A DNA stretch of 49,581 nt from Chelonobacter oris (GTDB taxonomy: Bacteria; Pseudomonadota; Gammaproteobacteria; Enterobacterales; Pasteurellaceae), in assembly GCF_000772535.1 (NCBI RefSeq), contig NZ_JSUM01000020.1, forward strand, positions 1-49,581. Reading direction: 5' to 3'. Made by a program: the position numbers and the translations under genes. The notes under the pieces were generated by a model, which was given only the letters and a program-made list of their open reading frames with translations, searched no databases and was not told the origin of the DNA. Shown in pieces: positions 25,789-35,079 of the stretch. The first letter of the stretch is position 1. Each line of letters begins with the position of its first letter.

Positions 25789-26670
25789 ATGAAAAAATTA
25801 ACCACAGTTGCATCCGCTTTAATCGTCAGCCTGGCGGTCAGCGGTTCCGTATTGGCAAAAGAAACGATTGCCTTAGCGGTTTCTACACTGGATAACCCGT
25901 TTTTTGTAACCTTAAAAGACGGGGCGGAAAAAGAAGCGGATAAATTGGGCTACAATCTGGTGGTGTTGGATTCACAAAACGATCCGGCGAAAGAACTTGC
26001 CAATGTTGAAGATTTATTGGTACGCGGTGCGAAAGTGCTGTTGATCAACCCAACCGATTCCGAAGCCGTCGCCAATGCGGTCATGCGCGCCAATAAACAA
26101 GGCGTACCGGTCATCACGCTGGATCGCGGCGCTGCCAAAGGCGAGGTTATCAGCCATATTGCCTCGGATAATGTTGCCGGCGGAAAATTGGCAGGGGATT
26201 TTATCGCTGAAAAATTAGGTAAAGAAGCTAAAGTGATTCAACTGGAAGGTATCGCCGGCACATCAGCGGCGCGTGAACGCGGTGAAGGCTTCACACAAGC
26301 GGTGGCTGAGCACGGTTTCAGCGTGTTGGCGAGCCAACCGGCAGATTTTGACCGCACGAAAGGATTAAATGTGATGGAGAATTTACTGGCGAGCCAAGCG
26401 GCGGTGCAAGCGGTATTTGCGCAAAACGATGAAATGGCGTTAGGCGCTTTGCGAGCCTTACAGGCGGCGAAAAAAGGCGATGTGCTGGTGGTCGGCTTTG
26501 ACGGCACCGATGATGCGGTACGAGCCGTAGAAGGCGGTAAATTGGGGGCGACCATTGCACAGCAGCCGGAAAAAATCGGCGAGTTGGGGGTGGTGACGGC
26601 GGATAAAGTGCTGAAAGGCGAACAGGTGGACGCTACCATTCCTGTGCCGTTGAAAGTCGTTGCGAAATAA
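25789..26670 (+). CDS. rbsB: Periplasmic ribose-binding protein RbsB
   Basis: 293 residues with a Sec signal peptide (cleavage after SVLA, about residue 23), then the periplasmic binding protein fold. [20 protein letters not shown] opens the mature protein, and [20 protein letters not shown] and [16 protein letters not shown] are ribose-binding family motifs. It delivers ribose to RbsAC. The gene has its own ribosome site (TGAGGA) and is bracketed by two hairpins, which fits a separately stabilised mRNA. Confidence 0.96.
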   Translation: MKKLTTVASALIVSLAVSGSVLAKETIALAVSTLDNPFFVTLKDGAEKEADKLGYNLVVLDSQNDPAKELANVEDLLVRGAKVLLINPTDSEAVANAVMRANKQGVPVITLDRGAAKGEVISHIASDNVAGGKLAGDFIAEKLGKEAKVIQLEGIAGTSAARERGEGFTQAVAEHGFSVLASQPADFDRTKGLNVMENLLASQAAVQAVFAQNDEMALGALRALQAAKKGDVLVVGFDGTDDAVRAVEGGKLGATIAQQPEKIGELGVVTADKVLKGEQVDATIPVPLKVVAK

Positions 26671-26687
26671 GATTGTTGCAAAAACCG

Positions 26688-26725
26688 AACCGCACTTTGG
26701 TGCTGATTTGATACAAAGTGCGGTT
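26688..26725. repeat. Inverted USS hairpin between rbsB and rbsK
   Basis: AACCGCACTTTG and CAAAGTGCGGTT form a perfect 12-bp stem with a 14-base loop. No T-run follows, so transcription may continue at reduced level into rbsK. Confidence 0.75.
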
Positions 26726-26743
26726 TGAGAAGAGGCGGAAAAG

Positions 26744-27679
26744 ATGTCAAAACCGAAAAAACTGGTCGTACTCGGCAGTATCAACGCCGATCATGTTATT
26801 TCCGTACCGCACTTTGTCAAACCCGGCGAGACGCTGTCGGGCAGCGGTTACCATATTGCCTATGGCGGAAAAGGGGCGAATCAGGCAGTTGCGGCGGCTC
26901 GTCTGGGGGCTGAAACCGATTTTATTGCCTGTATCGGGCAGGACGATATCGGACGGGCGATGAAGCAGGCGTTTGCCGAGGATAATATCAATACGGATAG
27001 CATTGTGGCGATTGCCGATGAAATGAGCGGGATTGCGATGATTCAAGTCGCTGACGGCGGCGAGAACAGCATTGTTATTGCGGCGGGCGCCAACGGCCGT
27101 TTAGATGAAAGCGTGGTGGCGAAATTTCAGCAAAATATTATGCAGGCCGATACGCTGCTGATGCAGTTGGAAACGCCGTTGGCAGGGATTTTAGCGGCGG
27201 CAAAACTGGCGAAACAGAACCAAACCCGCGTTGTTTTGAATCCGGCGCCGGCTCAGCCGTTACCGCAGGAATTGTTGGCTCAGGTGGATATGATTACCCC
27301 GAATGAGACGGAAGCGAAAACGTTGACCGGGATTAACGTGGTCGATGAAGCAACGGCACAACAGGCGGCAGAGGTGTTTCACCAACAAGGGATTCAAACC
27401 GTGCTGATCACGTTGGGTTCGAAAGGGGTATTTGTCAGTGAACAGGGGCAAAACGGGCAAATTATTGCCGGTTTTCGGGTGCAGGCGGTGGATACTACCG
27501 CCGCAGGCGACACCTTCAACGGCGCATTGCTGACCGCACTTTTAGAAGATCAGCCATTGGCAGATGCAATCCGCTTCGCCCATGCGGCAGCGGCAATTTC
27601 GGTCACCCGCAAAGGCGCACAACCGTCAATCCCGACACGACAGGAAGTGGCGGCGTTTTTGCAACGGCGGCAGCGATAG
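26744..27679 (+). CDS. rbsK: Ribokinase
   Basis: 311 residues, PfkB family. The N-terminal signature is GGKGANQAVAAARLGA. The C-terminal signature DTTAAGDTFNGALLTALLED carries the catalytic Asp, and TPNETEAKTLTGI is the usual central motif. It phosphorylates ribose at O5 to feed the pentose phosphate pathway. The ribosome site GAGGCGG is well placed. It is separated from rbsB by a USS hairpin and from rbsR by 148 bases without another gene. Confidence 0.96.
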   Translation: MSKPKKLVVLGSINADHVISVPHFVKPGETLSGSGYHIAYGGKGANQAVAAARLGAETDFIACIGQDDIGRAMKQAFAEDNINTDSIVAIADEMSGIAMIQVADGGENSIVIAAGANGRLDESVVAKFQQNIMQADTLLMQLETPLAGILAAAKLAKQNQTRVVLNPAPAQPLPQELLAQVDMITPNETEAKTLTGINVVDEATAQQAAEVFHQQGIQTVLITLGSKGVFVSEQGQNGQIIAGFRVQAVDTTAAGDTFNGALLTALLEDQPLADAIRFAHAAAAISVTRKGAQPSIPTRQEVAAFLQRRQR

Positions 27680-27827
27680 TTTCCATAACGGCTTATGGCG
27701 GTTCACTTTTTTAATTGCTACCGTTTTTCGCCGCTAAGGCGGAAGACGATATTTTTATCCGGAAAACAGCGAACAAACGAACGGATCCTTGCTATTCAAC
27801 CGCACTTTGGTGACTTGAGAACACACT

Positions 27828-28865
27828 ATGGCAACCATGAAAGACATCGCCCGTTTGGCGCAGGTTTCAACTTCAACGGTATCACACGTCATCAATAATT
27901 CCCGTTTTGTCAGCGATGAAATCCGTGAAAAAGTGATGGCGGTGGTGCGGCAGCTGAATTACACGCCCTCCGCGCTGGCACGTAGTTTAAAAATCAAAGA
28001 AACCAATACCTTAGGAATGCTGGTGACCGCCAGTTCGAACCCGTTTTTTGCCGAAGTGATTCGCAGTGTCGAACGCTATTGCAACCGTCATCAGTACAAC
28101 TTGATTTTGTCTTATACCGATGGTGACAGCGAACGCTTGCAGCGTAATCTGGAAACGTTGATCCGCAAACAGGTCGACGGCTTGCTGCTGATGTGTGCCG
28201 AATCGCATTGGCAATTGAATGACGACATCAGCCAGCGGTTACACTTGCCGATGGTGATGCTGGACTGGTGGCCGACCGCACTTAATGCCGACAAAGTGCA
28301 TGAAAATTCAGAGTATGGCGGCTATCTGGCAACAAAAACCTTAATTGATGCCGGACACCGAGAGATTGCGATTATCACCGGCAGTTTCAAAAAATCATTG
28401 GCGTTCAATCGGGTGCAGGGCTATCAAAAGGCATTGGCGGAAGCGGGTATTCCGTTGCGTAAAGCGTGGATTATCGAAAGCCACTTTGATGTTGAGGGCG
28501 GCATTGACAGTATGCAAAAGATTCTAGGCTTAACCCCGCGCCCAAGTGCGGTTTTCGCCTGTTCCGACACGATTGCAATCGGGGCTTATCAAGCGCTTTG
28601 GCGAGCCGGGCTGACGGTCGGCAAAGATATATCGATTATCGGTTACGATAATATCGAAATGGCGCAATACCTCTCGCCGCCACTCACGACAATCCATCAG
28701 TCGAAGAATCATTTGGCAAAACAAGCAGTGGAAATGTTGCTGCAAAGAATCAAACAACCGCCGCAAGAAAACCGCACTTTAACGCTGGAACCACATTTGG
28801 TTTGGCGCGAATCGGTGTTGGATTTACACGCCGTTAATCCCGTTTCGGAACGGCGGGATCGCTAA
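27828..28865 (+). CDS. rbsR: Ribose operon repressor RbsR (LacI family)
   Basis: 345 residues. The N-terminal helix-turn-helix and hinge read [20 protein letters not shown], then [13 protein letters not shown], very close to E. coli RbsR, followed by a periplasmic-binding-protein-like sensor domain. It should bind the palindrome at 22718-22733 and release it with ribose. Two starts are possible (27828, and three codons later); the first gives the E. coli-like [10 protein letters not shown]. Last gene of the rbs cluster; it converges on tnaB with a two-base gap. Confidence 0.95.
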   Translation: MATMKDIARLAQVSTSTVSHVINNSRFVSDEIREKVMAVVRQLNYTPSALARSLKIKETNTLGMLVTASSNPFFAEVIRSVERYCNRHQYNLILSYTDGDSERLQRNLETLIRKQVDGLLLMCAESHWQLNDDISQRLHLPMVMLDWWPTALNADKVHENSEYGGYLATKTLIDAGHREIAIITGSFKKSLAFNRVQGYQKALAEAGIPLRKAWIIESHFDVEGGIDSMQKILGLTPRPSAVFACSDTIAIGAYQALWRAGLTVGKDISIIGYDNIEMAQYLSPPLTTIHQSKNHLAKQAVEMLLQRIKQPPQENRTLTLEPHLVWRESVLDLHAVNPVSERRDR

Positions 28866-28867
28866 AT

Positions 28868-30082
28868 TTATCCGTTAAAGTGCGGTAAGTTGCCGGTCAT
28901 GGCCAGAAGATGGAAAACGGCGACCAGAATGCCGAATAACATAACAAGATAAAGGGTGATATTGCCGCCGAGAATACGGAATGCGCGCTGTTCGGGGTAT
29001 TGTTGGCGGGCTTTTCGAGCCAACAGTGCCGGAATAATGCAGGCCCATATCGTTGCGACGGCGCCGGCGTAGCCGATGACGATAACAAAACCGAACGGAA
29101 ACAGGACGGACATCAGCAGAGGCGGAATAAAGGTGACCGCCCAGCTTTTTGTTCTGCCGATTTTGCTGTCGTCAAATTTAAAAAAATCGGCCAAAAAGTC
29201 AAATAATCCCGGTCCGACGCCGATAAAGGAAGAGAGGATTGCCGCCATCGAAAACGCATTGATCGCATGGGAAATCCGTGTCGAATCAATGACCGACCCC
29301 AATGCGCTTAACAAGACGTCAATATTGCCGCCCTGAGCGATAATCGGAGCAAACTGCTCGCGCGCCAAATTGCCGAAGATACTGATCAGCCAGACGGCAT
29401 AAAAAAACAGTGCGATTGCCGTGCCGCCGAAAATGGCCTGCTGCGCTTTGCGCTCTTCGCCATAATAGATGCGCATTGAGGCGACGGAATGGTGGTAGCC
29501 GAAAGAGGTCAAGGCAACCGGCAGTAATGCCATGATATAAGGCGCATATTCGCCGCCGGGGTTATGAGCGTCGAATAAAAGATCGAGTTGAATCCGGGTT
29601 GACATACCGGAAATACTGAAAATAAAGCTGAATATCATAAAGGCGATCAAGATGACCGAGATGCGGCTGACGGCTTTTGTCGAGTACCAGACAACGGCGG
29701 AAAAAAGCGCAACAAAGAGAAAAGCCGATATTTGCGTATTAATGTGCAAGAGTTGACCGATGATCAGGCTGGACGAGGTGGTATAGGCGTAAAGCAGGAT
29801 ACAGCCGACAAAATAGACGGCAAGATTATTGATAAAATTGACTTTTTCCCCGAGTAAATGTCGGGTGACGCTGTCGAACGAAACACGAATATCGTAGTGT
29901 TGAAACGCTTCCAGCAGTAACCAGCCGGACAAGGTCATCATCATCATGGTCAGGGTGATCGCCAATAACGACCAGATTGTCCATGCGCCGGCGCCCGCAC
30001 TTGGCAAACCGAGCATACCGGCGCCGACACAGACGCTGGCAATGACACAGGCTCCTCCGATTAAAGAGTGTTGTTTTTTCAT
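28868..30082 (-). CDS. tnaB: Tryptophan permease of the tna operon (HAAAP family)
   Basis: 404 residues and eleven predicted membrane helices, aromatic amino acid permease family (Mtr/TnaB/TyrP). The start GGACVIASVCVGAGMLGLPS is the family fingerprint. YIMALLPVALTSFGYHHSVA and FSMAAILSSFIGVGPGLFDF follow. Its position directly after tnaA makes tryptophan the likely substrate. The ATG has GGAG upstream. The spacer to tnaA holds an inverted USS pair. TnaB versus Mtr is decided by context only. Confidence 0.85.
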   Translation of the reverse strand: MKKQHSLIGGACVIASVCVGAGMLGLPSAGAGAWTIWSLLAITLTMMMMTLSGWLLLEAFQHYDIRVSFDSVTRHLLGEKVNFINNLAVYFVGCILLYAYTTSSSLIIGQLLHINTQISAFLFVALFSAVVWYSTKAVSRISVILIAFMIFSFIFSISGMSTRIQLDLLFDAHNPGGEYAPYIMALLPVALTSFGYHHSVASMRIYYGEERKAQQAIFGGTAIALFFYAVWLISIFGNLAREQFAPIIAQGGNIDVLLSALGSVIDSTRISHAINAFSMAAILSSFIGVGPGLFDFLADFFKFDDSKIGRTKSWAVTFIPPLLMSVLFPFGFVIVIGYAGAVATIWACIIPALLARKARQQYPEQRAFRILGGNITLYLVMLFGILVAVFHLLAMTGNLPHFNG

Positions 30083-30105
30083 AGCAAAGCTCCATACATG
30101 ATAAG

Positions 30106-30130
30106 AAGTGCGGTCGGCAAAACCGCACTT
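30106..30130. repeat. Inverted USS hairpin between tnaA and tnaB
   Basis: AAGTGCGGT and ACCGCACTT form a nine-base stem with a seven-base loop in the 57-base spacer. It may lower read-through from tnaA to tnaB. Confidence 0.7.
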
Positions 30131-30139
30131 TGATTAAAA

Positions 30140-31570
30140 TTATTGCGTGGTGCCGTCGACTTCTTTCAGGCGTGCGGTGAAATGCCGCAGTACTTTCGGT
30201 TCATAGCTAAACTCAAGTCCTTTAATGTTGTGGAGATTTTCTTTTACCTTGGCAAACGCTTCGATGATGAAATCCATATGGGTCTGGGTATAGGTTGCAC
30301 GCGGAATCGTCAAACGCAATAATTCCGCCGGACAAGGGTGCTGCTTGCCGCTATGCGGATCGCGCCCTAAGAGTAACGAACCGATTTCAACCGCCCGAAT
30401 ACCGGCGACTTTATACAGTTCGCAAGCGAGTGCGTGTGCCGGAAATTGGTCGGCGGGAATGTGCGGCAGTAATTTTCCGGCATCGACAAAGGCCGCATGT
30501 CCGCCCGCTTGTTGACAGTGAATGCCGATGGCTTCAAGGCCGTTAACCAAATATTGGATTTGCTGAATACGGTAAGCCAGCCATTCTTGCCGCATTCCGT
30601 CAAACAAACCGACAGCCAGCCGTTCCATTGCGCCGCCTTCCAAGCCGCCGTAGGTCGGAAATCCTTCCTGAACCACACAGAGCGTGCGGCATTCGGTATA
30701 TACGTCCAACATGGTGTCGTTTTTAAAACAGAGCAATCCCCCCATTTGCACCATTGCATCTTTCTTCGCCGACATAGCCAGAATATCGGCATATTGATAA
30801 GATTCATAGGTGATTTCTTTAATTGTCCGCTCGGCATAGCCGGCTTCCCGTTGTTGAATAAAATAGGCGTTTTCGGCAAATCTGGCGGAGTCCATTACCA
30901 CCGGAATATCATATTTTCGGGCAATGTTATAAACCGCTTTTAAATTGGCAATCGACACCGGTTGTCCGCCAGCCGAATTACAGGTAATCGTGCTGACAAT
31001 ATACGGAATATTCTCACTGCCGATGTCTAGAATAGTTTTTTCCAACTTTTGCAGATCAAAATTCCCTTTGAAGTCATCGTATATTTCAGTATTAAAAGCA
31101 TTGCTGTTATAGATATTTTTAGCAACACAGTGATTTAATTGCGTATGTCCTTGGGTGGTGTCAAAAAAATAGTTGGAAAGTGCGGTCATTTTATCCGGTT
31201 TGCCGCCTTTTTCCCGTAGTCGTTTCTGGATTAATACCGGAATATAAATCTGTTCCGCACCACGTCCTTGATGGGTGGGAATCGTATATTGATAGCCGAA
31301 AATCGTGTTGACCGCTTTCGCCAGTGCATGAAAACTTCTGCTGCCGCTGTAGGCTTCGTCGCCGATTAACATAGCGGCCTGCATCGCTTGGGTTATGGCG
31401 CCGGTGCCGCTGTCGGTCAGCAAATCGATAAAAACATCTTCGCTATCGAGTAAAAACGGGTTCATGCCCGCCGCTAAAATTGCTTTTTCACGGTATTCTC
31501 GCGTGGTTCTTTTTACCGGTTCGATAACCCGAATACGGAAAGGTTCGGGCAAATGTTTAAAGGTATTCAT
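30140..31570 (-). CDS. tnaA: Tryptophanase
   Basis: 476 residues, nearly collinear with E. coli TnaA. The PLP lysine is Lys270 in [34 protein letters not shown] and [20 protein letters not shown] are characteristic. It cleaves tryptophan to indole, pyruvate and ammonia. Tyrosine phenol-lyase is the closest alternative, but the upstream TnaC leader and downstream permease settle it. One residue within the conserved [12 protein letters not shown] region differs (Gln for Pro). The organism should be indole-positive. Confidence 0.96.
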   Translation of the reverse strand: MNTFKHLPEPFRIRVIEPVKRTTREYREKAILAAGMNPFLLDSEDVFIDLLTDSGTGAITQAMQAAMLIGDEAYSGSRSFHALAKAVNTIFGYQYTIPTHQGRGAEQIYIPVLIQKRLREKGGKPDKMTALSNYFFDTTQGHTQLNHCVAKNIYNSNAFNTEIYDDFKGNFDLQKLEKTILDIGSENIPYIVSTITCNSAGGQPVSIANLKAVYNIARKYDIPVVMDSARFAENAYFIQQREAGYAERTIKEITYESYQYADILAMSAKKDAMVQMGGLLCFKNDTMLDVYTECRTLCVVQEGFPTYGGLEGGAMERLAVGLFDGMRQEWLAYRIQQIQYLVNGLEAIGIHCQQAGGHAAFVDAGKLLPHIPADQFPAHALACELYKVAGIRAVEIGSLLLGRDPHSGKQHPCPAELLRLTIPRATYTQTHMDFIIEAFAKVKENLHNIKGLEFSYEPKVLRHFTARLKEVDGTTQ

Positions 31571-31707
31571 ATAAACTCCTGATCATAAAAAATAACAAGC
31601 GCCGCTTATTTGTTTTAAACAAATAACGGATTGAATAATCAATTTATTGAAACTAAATGATGGACAATATATCCGATGACAGGCAAATAAAATGGCCTTG
31701 TTGTTAT

Positions 31708-31779
31708 TTATGGAAACGGATAGGCGAGCTTATGATCTTGGTTAAACCAAGTTTTTAGGGTTAAGGTTAGGATCTTCAT
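31708..31779 (-). CDS. tnaC: Tryptophanase leader peptide TnaC
   Basis: A 23-codon leader beginning MKILTLTL and containing WFNQDHK, with Pro23 as the last codon before TAA. E. coli TnaC has WFNIDNK and ends in Pro24. The spacing Trp to Asp (four residues) and Trp to final Pro (twelve) is identical, and these three residues are the ones required for tryptophan-induced ribosome arrest. The ATG is preceded by GAGGAAA. With tryptophan present the stalled ribosome would block Rho and let transcription reach tnaA. It is too short for ordinary gene finders. Confidence 0.9.
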   Translation of the reverse strand: MKILTLTLKTWFNQDHKLAYPFP

Positions 31780-31900
31780 TTTAATTTCCTCATTGCGAGT
31801 GAAAATTAGTTGAAATCAGAATGAAGTATTAATGAAATTTTAACTTTGTCACGCTAAAAACATAGAGGTTGCGAGAGGGATCACAAAATACTTTTGATCA

Positions 31901-31925
31901 TAAGACGGAGATAAAATCCGTCTTA
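31901..31925 (-). terminator. Hairpin after pssA
   Basis: TAAGACGGA and TCCGTCTTA form a perfect nine-base stem with a seven-base loop 25 bases after the pssA stop. The T-run is weak, so efficiency is uncertain; it also lies upstream of the tna CRP-like box. Confidence 0.5.
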
Positions 31926-31949
31926 ATCGGGTGAGAAAAAGTGCACTTA

Positions 31950-33317
31950 TCAGAGAATCAATTTCACGATTTTATCCGCTTGCAGCCGTCGGAAACGCGT
32001 GAGCAGTTTTTTGACTTCCGGCGGATAATTTTGCAATTTTTCCAGCGTACGATAATGGTGGACAAGTGCGGTATGGCGGCGGATTGCCGCCAGTTCTTGT
32101 TGTAGCTGCGGTTGCAGCTGTTGCTGCGGATCAATCATCAATATGCCGTTTTCGGCATCTAAACGCCACGCTCTCGGGTTTAGGTTATTGCCGGTCAGCA
32201 AAATATAGTGATCATCGACCCAGATGCCTTTCAGGTGGTAGGAGTTTTCTCCGTGTTGCCATAAACGCACGCTCAGCTGTCCGTTGGCGAGCATTTTGCG
32301 GTATTTTTTGCAAAAATTACGCAGATTGGTTTCATACAAGTACGGCAGGGCGGCGGACATGGTAAACGGTTTATCCGGCGCCAAGTAAAAGTCATTGGCG
32401 GTTTTGTCGCCGACAATGATTTCCACCGCTTTACCTTCTTTTAATAATGCGCCGAGTTGCAAACGCAAGCTGCGCGGAAAATTGAAATACGGGGTGCAGA
32501 TAGTTAATTTCTGCTGTACCACGCCAAAGAGCGATTCGATTACCGTATTAAGCGGATTGTTGTTGGACAGCCCGAAAATAGGGGAAATTAACAGTTGTTC
32601 CGCCGCAAAGGCGACGGGCGAAGCCAACGGATAAGCCACCTGCTGGCTCAATTTTTTTCGATAGTGGCGAATCGCCGGGCGAATGCTTTTATCTTTGCGC
32701 ACCGCTTGATCCAAGCGCTGAACCGCACTTGAATCGATGATATGCTGATTTAAGAAGGCGACAAAACTGTCGGCCAAGCTCGGATTAAGAATTTTCTGAT
32801 AGCGATCATAACGATATTTGTCCTGTTGATGCAGATAAACGTTATTGATGCTGGCGCCGCTGTACAGCACACAGTCGTCAAAGACAGAGCCTTTAATATG
32901 CAAAACACCGAAAAGTTCGCGGGTGTTAATCGGAACGCCGTAAAAGACGATATCGTTATCGACGGACAAACCGTATTTTTGGCGTTGTTCGGCATACCAT
33001 TCGGCGTTGGTCTGCGCGGTTTCGGCGCCCAGCAATCCGCGCTGCGCACGATGAAAATCGACAAAAACCCGAATATCCAGTTCGGGATTGTGTTGCTTGG
33101 CTTGATACAACTCATGCAGAATTTCTTGCCCTGCTTCGTCATTTTGCCAGTAAAGTGCGGTAATATAGATACGCTGTTTGGCTTGTCGAATCAGCTGAAT
33201 AAAGTGTTGTTTGTAGTCTGCCGCCGTGTAGATAAATTCCACATCTTCCGCCGCTTGCGGCAAAAACGGCAATGACTGCAACTGATGCAGCGACTGATAA
33301 TATTTGGGATTCAGCAT
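31950..33317 (-). CDS. pssA: CDP-diacylglycerol-serine O-phosphatidyltransferase
   Basis: 455 residues, phospholipase D superfamily. Two HKD motifs are visible: HIKGSVFDD (followed by LYSGASINNVYL) and HLKGIWVDD (followed by LLTGNNLNPRAWRLDAENG). The length is that of the gram-negative PssA type, which associates with ribosomes or the membrane and makes phosphatidylserine, the precursor of phosphatidylethanolamine. The C-terminus is basic (LLTRFRRLQADKIVKLIL). It is transcribed alone, divergent from yfiF. Confidence 0.94.
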   Translation of the reverse strand: MLNPKYYQSLHQLQSLPFLPQAAEDVEFIYTAADYKQHFIQLIRQAKQRIYITALYWQNDEAGQEILHELYQAKQHNPELDIRVFVDFHRAQRGLLGAETAQTNAEWYAEQRQKYGLSVDNDIVFYGVPINTRELFGVLHIKGSVFDDCVLYSGASINNVYLHQQDKYRYDRYQKILNPSLADSFVAFLNQHIIDSSAVQRLDQAVRKDKSIRPAIRHYRKKLSQQVAYPLASPVAFAAEQLLISPIFGLSNNNPLNTVIESLFGVVQQKLTICTPYFNFPRSLRLQLGALLKEGKAVEIIVGDKTANDFYLAPDKPFTMSAALPYLYETNLRNFCKKYRKMLANGQLSVRLWQHGENSYHLKGIWVDDHYILLTGNNLNPRAWRLDAENGILMIDPQQQLQPQLQQELAAIRRHTALVHHYRTLEKLQNYPPEVKKLLTRFRRLQADKIVKLIL

Positions 33318-33501
33318 AGTGATTAAACGCTATCAAATAAATTTAAATGATATAAAGTGATTTAGTTTACCTGCGTTAATCGGCTTTGAACAGTTTTTTC
33401 CCCCGATGTTTGGTTAAATCGGCGTAAAAATTTGTTATAATCCGCCCGGATTCATACGGACTCTCCGTCACACCCATTTACCCCTAATTTAAGGCATTTT
33501 C

Positions 33502-34710
33502 ATGAACGATAAATTTGATTCCCGCAATAACCGCAAGCCCGCATTTCAACAACCGGATTCCAAAAGCCGCTTTTCGCCGAAATCGGCGCGTGACGGTGAA
33601 AAAAGCGAAAAACGCTTTTCCGACAACCGCACTTCAAACCGCACTTCGGATCGGCGTCGCTCGGAGGGTGGTTTTTCAGCAGGTCCTAAATCGGCTGCGG
33701 CACGTCAACCGTCGGCAAGCGGGGAGCGGCGCGAGCGGAGAGAGGACGGCGGCAGACAGGAATTCCGTCAGCCTCGTGAACGCCGCGACAACCGCGAGAG
33801 GGGCGACAATCGGGATCGTCGGGAAAAACGGGATTCGCCGAATACCGGCTATGTGTGGGGCGAGCGGGAAATGGATGCCGTTAAGGCAGGCAAACACAGC
33901 GAAGGCAGTGTAAAGGTGATGATTAAGGGCGAGGTGAAAGGCGAGAAAAAAACCGGAGCTTTATCTCCGCGCGCACCGGAAAAAATCCGTAAGAACCGCA
34001 ATGAAGAGATGAAAGTATACGGCGAAGCGGCATGTCTGGCGCTGTTCCGCCAACGTCCCGACAGTATCGTCCGCTTATGGGTGACGGTAGAAGTCAGCCA
34101 CCGAATCGGGAAAATCATGAGCTATTTGGCGAATGCGAAAAAAACCTATCATGTGGTCGACAGTGCCGAATTGGAACTGGTGAGCGGCAGCGATCATCAC
34201 GGCGGTATTTGTATGCTGGTGAAAAAAGCCACGCCGATGAATTTGGACGCCTACTTAAAAACAGCTAAATTACAGGATTGTGTATTGGTGCTGGACGGAA
34301 TTAACAATGCGCATAATTTGGGCGGTATTATCCGCACGGCGGCTTATTACGGCGTTAAAGGAATTGTTTGCGAAAGTGCGGATAAATTTTATTCCGCCGC
34401 CGCCGCAAGAGTGGCGGAGGGCGGAATGGAACATATTTATGCGCTCGAAAGCCGCAGCAGTGATTCGGCTATTGAACAATTGAATGCGGCAGGCTATCAG
34501 GTGATTGCCCTCACGGCAAACAAACAGGCGCAACCGTTGAATAAAACCGTGCTGCGCGATAAAGTGGCGTTTGTGTTGGCGGAAACGGTTTCGACCGACA
34601 TGCGTCCGTCGGCGGAGGCGGTGGTATTATCGTTTGACAATCCGCTAAACAGCGGCTTGAATGTGGCGGTCAATGCGGGAATTTTGTTGTCGCACTGGTA
34701 TTTCAGATAG
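33502..34710 (+). CDS. yfiF: TrmH/SpoU-family RNA methyltransferase YfiF
   Basis: 402 residues. The first 130 are a disordered, Arg/Asp/Glu-rich tail (REDGGRQEFRQPRERRDNRE). Next come a SpoU substrate-binding domain (about 165-230) and a SPOUT methyltransferase domain with the motifs DGINNAHNLGGIIRTAAYYG and VAFVLAETVSTDM. SAM-dependent 2-prime-O methylation of tRNA or rRNA is the likely reaction; the target is not established. E. coli YfiF is about 60 residues shorter, and the difference is in the tail. Two tandem USS 12 bases apart (33626 and 33638) encode a repeated NRTS in that tail. Confidence 0.88.
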   Translation: MNDKFDSRNNRKPAFQQPDSKSRFSPKSARDGEKSEKRFSDNRTSNRTSDRRRSEGGFSAGPKSAAARQPSASGERRERREDGGRQEFRQPRERRDNRERGDNRDRREKRDSPNTGYVWGEREMDAVKAGKHSEGSVKVMIKGEVKGEKKTGALSPRAPEKIRKNRNEEMKVYGEAACLALFRQRPDSIVRLWVTVEVSHRIGKIMSYLANAKKTYHVVDSAELELVSGSDHHGGICMLVKKATPMNLDAYLKTAKLQDCVLVLDGINNAHNLGGIIRTAAYYGVKGIVCESADKFYSAAAARVAEGGMEHIYALESRSSDSAIEQLNAAGYQVIALTANKQAQPLNKTVLRDKVAFVLAETVSTDMRPSAEAVVLSFDNPLNSGLNVAVNAGILLSHWYFR

Positions 34711-34712
34711 CG

Positions 34713-35069
<357 letters not shown>

Positions 35070-35079
35070 TTAAATTTTA

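Larger units (their letters stand above)
31571..31949 (-). promoter_or_regulatory. tna leader and promoter region
   Basis: These 379 bases contain the tnaC leader gene (31708-31779), 137 bases of leader between tnaC and tnaA, a CRP-like box TGTGA-TCCCTC-TCGCA (nine of ten, 31870-31885, minus strand) and the pssA hairpin. In E. coli the tnaC-tnaA spacer carries the Rho entry and pause sites that stalled ribosomes mask; the equivalent spacer here is AT-rich with little structure. Confidence 0.65.

Noticed and set aside
29391-29402. Second DUS-like sequence in tnaB (GCCAGACGGCAT)
   Set aside because: Only 10 of 12 bases match the DUS complement and the mismatches fall in the essential core; consistent with chance.
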